Source: Porticoccaceae bacterium LTM1
GTDB lineage: Bacteria; Pseudomonadota; Gammaproteobacteria; Pseudomonadales; Porticoccaceae
DNA length: 64,000 bases
Assembly (NCBI GenBank): GCA_030252795.1
Contig: CP127080.1
Span: 1,500,501-1,564,500, forward strand
Reading direction: 5' to 3'
In this document: positions 63,230-64,000 of the stretch, one piece after another
Numbering within the stretch: the first letter of the stretch is position 1
Layout of the letters: every line of letters starts with the position of its first letter
The notes under the pieces: model-generated
Databases searched by the model: none
Told to the model about the DNA's origin: nothing
Seen by the model: the letters and a program-made list of their open reading frames with translations, nothing else
Position numbers and translations under genes: made by a program

Positions 63230-64000
63230 TCAGGTTAAAAACGCCCGATGGACTTCCTCGGGCGTTTTGTATTTTAGGGCCATGTGTGGCCGCTGTTTAT
63301 TGTATAGCTCTATAGACTCTTCCACCATGATGGCAGCCTGATCAAGATTTTCAGGTTTCACCGTCAGATATTCTGTCTTCAATATCCCGTTCACTCTTTC
63401 AGCAAGCGCATTTTGATAACAGTCATACCCATCTGTCATGGAGCAGTGCACCTTATGTTTCTCGTGTTCAGCCTGATATAACTTAGAACAGTACTGGATC
63501 CCTCGATCTGAGTGATGGATTAGCTCACTCTCTCGACTACGCTCATGCAATGCCTTTTTGTACGCCCTCAATACCGATTCCGCCTTGAGGTCACCGTGCA
63601 CATGATGACCAACGATCTTCCGTGAGAAGGCGTCCGTAACCAGGCTCAGATAAGCCTCTCCCTGCTTGACGGGCAAATACGTAATATCAGCCACCCAAAC
63701 TTGCTCGGGCCCGGCAGCCTGCATCTGCTTTGGCCCTGCCTTCAGCAGGTTGGGGTGACACCAGAAGCGATGATTGCTCTGTGTTGTCTTATGGTAGGCA
63801 CGTCGCCTGTGAACCAATAATCGGTGCTGCTTTAGCAAGTCAAAGAGCCTGTCACGGCCTATAGTGAAGTCAGTTTGCGCCTTGAGCTGATACAAGAGCT
63901 TACGACCGCCCATTCGCGGGTGTCGTAGGCGTTCGTGCCGAACGAAAGCCAATATGGCCTCGCAAGATACGGTTTGCTGTTGAGCCCTTTGACGCTGTCG
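63230..64000 (-). CDS. IS3-family transposase orfB, N-terminus outside the window
   Basis: Integrase-core (DDE) transposase subunit. The frame is open to the window edge, so about 256 residues are visible. An HTH_21-type region (HPRMGGRKLLYQL) precedes the catalytic core. The first Asp is in VWVADITYLP, the second in LIHHSDRGIQY and the Glu in YQNALAERVNGILKTEY. The C-terminus has the usual YNKQRPHMALKYKTPEEV. OrfA and any frameshift signal are not visible. Confidence 0.9.
   Translation of the reverse strand, partial: RQRQRAQQQTVSCEAILAFVRHERLRHPRMGGRKLLYQLKAQTDFTIGRDRLFDLLKQHRLLVHRRRAYHKTTQSNHRFWCHPNLLKAGPKQMQAAGPEQVWVADITYLPVKQGEAYLSLVTDAFSRKIVGHHVHGDLKAESVLRAYKKALHERSRESELIHHSDRGIQYCSKLYQAEHEKHKVHCSMTDGYDCYQNALAERVNGILKTEYLTVKPENLDQAAIMVEESIELYNKQRPHMALKYKTPEEVHRAFLT
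63240..63270 (+). terminator. Terminator-like hairpin inside the IS end
   Basis: ACGCCCGA and TCGGGCGT form an 8-bp stem followed by TTTTG on the plus strand. It overlaps the last codons of the transposase gene and would stop transcripts entering from mltD. Confidence 0.6.

Larger units (their letters stand above)
63200..64000 (-). mobile_element. IS3-family insertion sequence, partial (right part outside the window)
   Basis: The left edge is placed at TGTCTTGTCCTGATATAGG (63200), which on the transposase strand ends in CA as IS3-family elements do. It lies 27 bp after the mltD stop. The other end, and therefore the target duplication, is beyond the window. Confidence 0.7.

Overview
The window is chromosomal DNA of a gammaproteobacterium. 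The gene order is close to that of Pseudomonas and its marine relatives: ftsK-lolA-rarA-crcB-serS, then trxB-aat-bpt-infA facing clpA-clpS, then cspD, monomeric isocitrate dehydrogenase, rluE, nudJ, mnmA and hflD, and the dnaQ-rnhA-methyltransferase block facing gloB-mltD. An NhaD-type Na+/H+ antiporter, a periplasmic sulfatase and mid-range GC suggest a marine or saline habitat, perhaps a Cellvibrionales-like lineage. That placement is inference; no rRNA gene is present.

Layout. 1-8.9 kb: the 3' part of htpG, gpsA, a DUF4389 membrane protein, sixA, an alpha/beta hydrolase, folE, prmB, aroC, an MFS transporter and tRNA-Pro(CGG). 9.0-17.7 kb: a voltage-gated-type ion channel, a TetR regulator, a DUF1285 protein, the electron-transfer-flavoprotein set (etfD facing etfB-etfA), then prc-xthA. 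17.7-27.4 kb is the only accessory-looking stretch. It has wide gaps, a double AP2-like DNA-binding protein, two orphan lipoproteins, a sulfatase, a copper P-type ATPase, a membrane-anchored orphan whose 5' end looks frameshifted, and a two-gene porin plus dihaem-cytochrome operon. 27.4-49.3 kb: gorA, trmO, the serS-to-ftsK block, trxB, the complete N-degron set (aat, bpt, clpS, clpA), infA, cspD, icd, rluE, nudJ, mnmA, hflD, a DAHP synthase and nfuA. 49.5-63.2 kb: metH, two very small membrane proteins, a short CPA2 antiporter, sohB, nudC, nhaD, dnaQ, rnhA, a methyltransferase, gloB and mltD. The right edge cuts an IS3-family insertion sequence.

The clearest unusual signal is a pair of 145-bp, about 90% identical MITE-like elements at 4721-4865 and 47331-47475. 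Each has imperfect terminal inverted repeats and a largely self-complementary body, and each is flanked by its own 4-bp direct repeat (CTAG/CTAG and TTAG/TTAG). In both copies the left direct repeat contains the TAG stop codon of the gene upstream (hydrolase and hflD). The elements therefore inserted exactly at stop codons without changing the proteins. Other points worth checking are the T6 frameshift at the orphan gene near 24.13 kb, a perfect 19-bp palindrome at the cspD promoter, the acidic-repeat porin with its cytochrome, an untracked 37-residue membrane ORF at 53.6 kb, and an orphan terminator near 26.85 kb. I did not find a CRISPR array, a toxin-antitoxin pair, an anti-phage island or a secondary-metabolite cluster.
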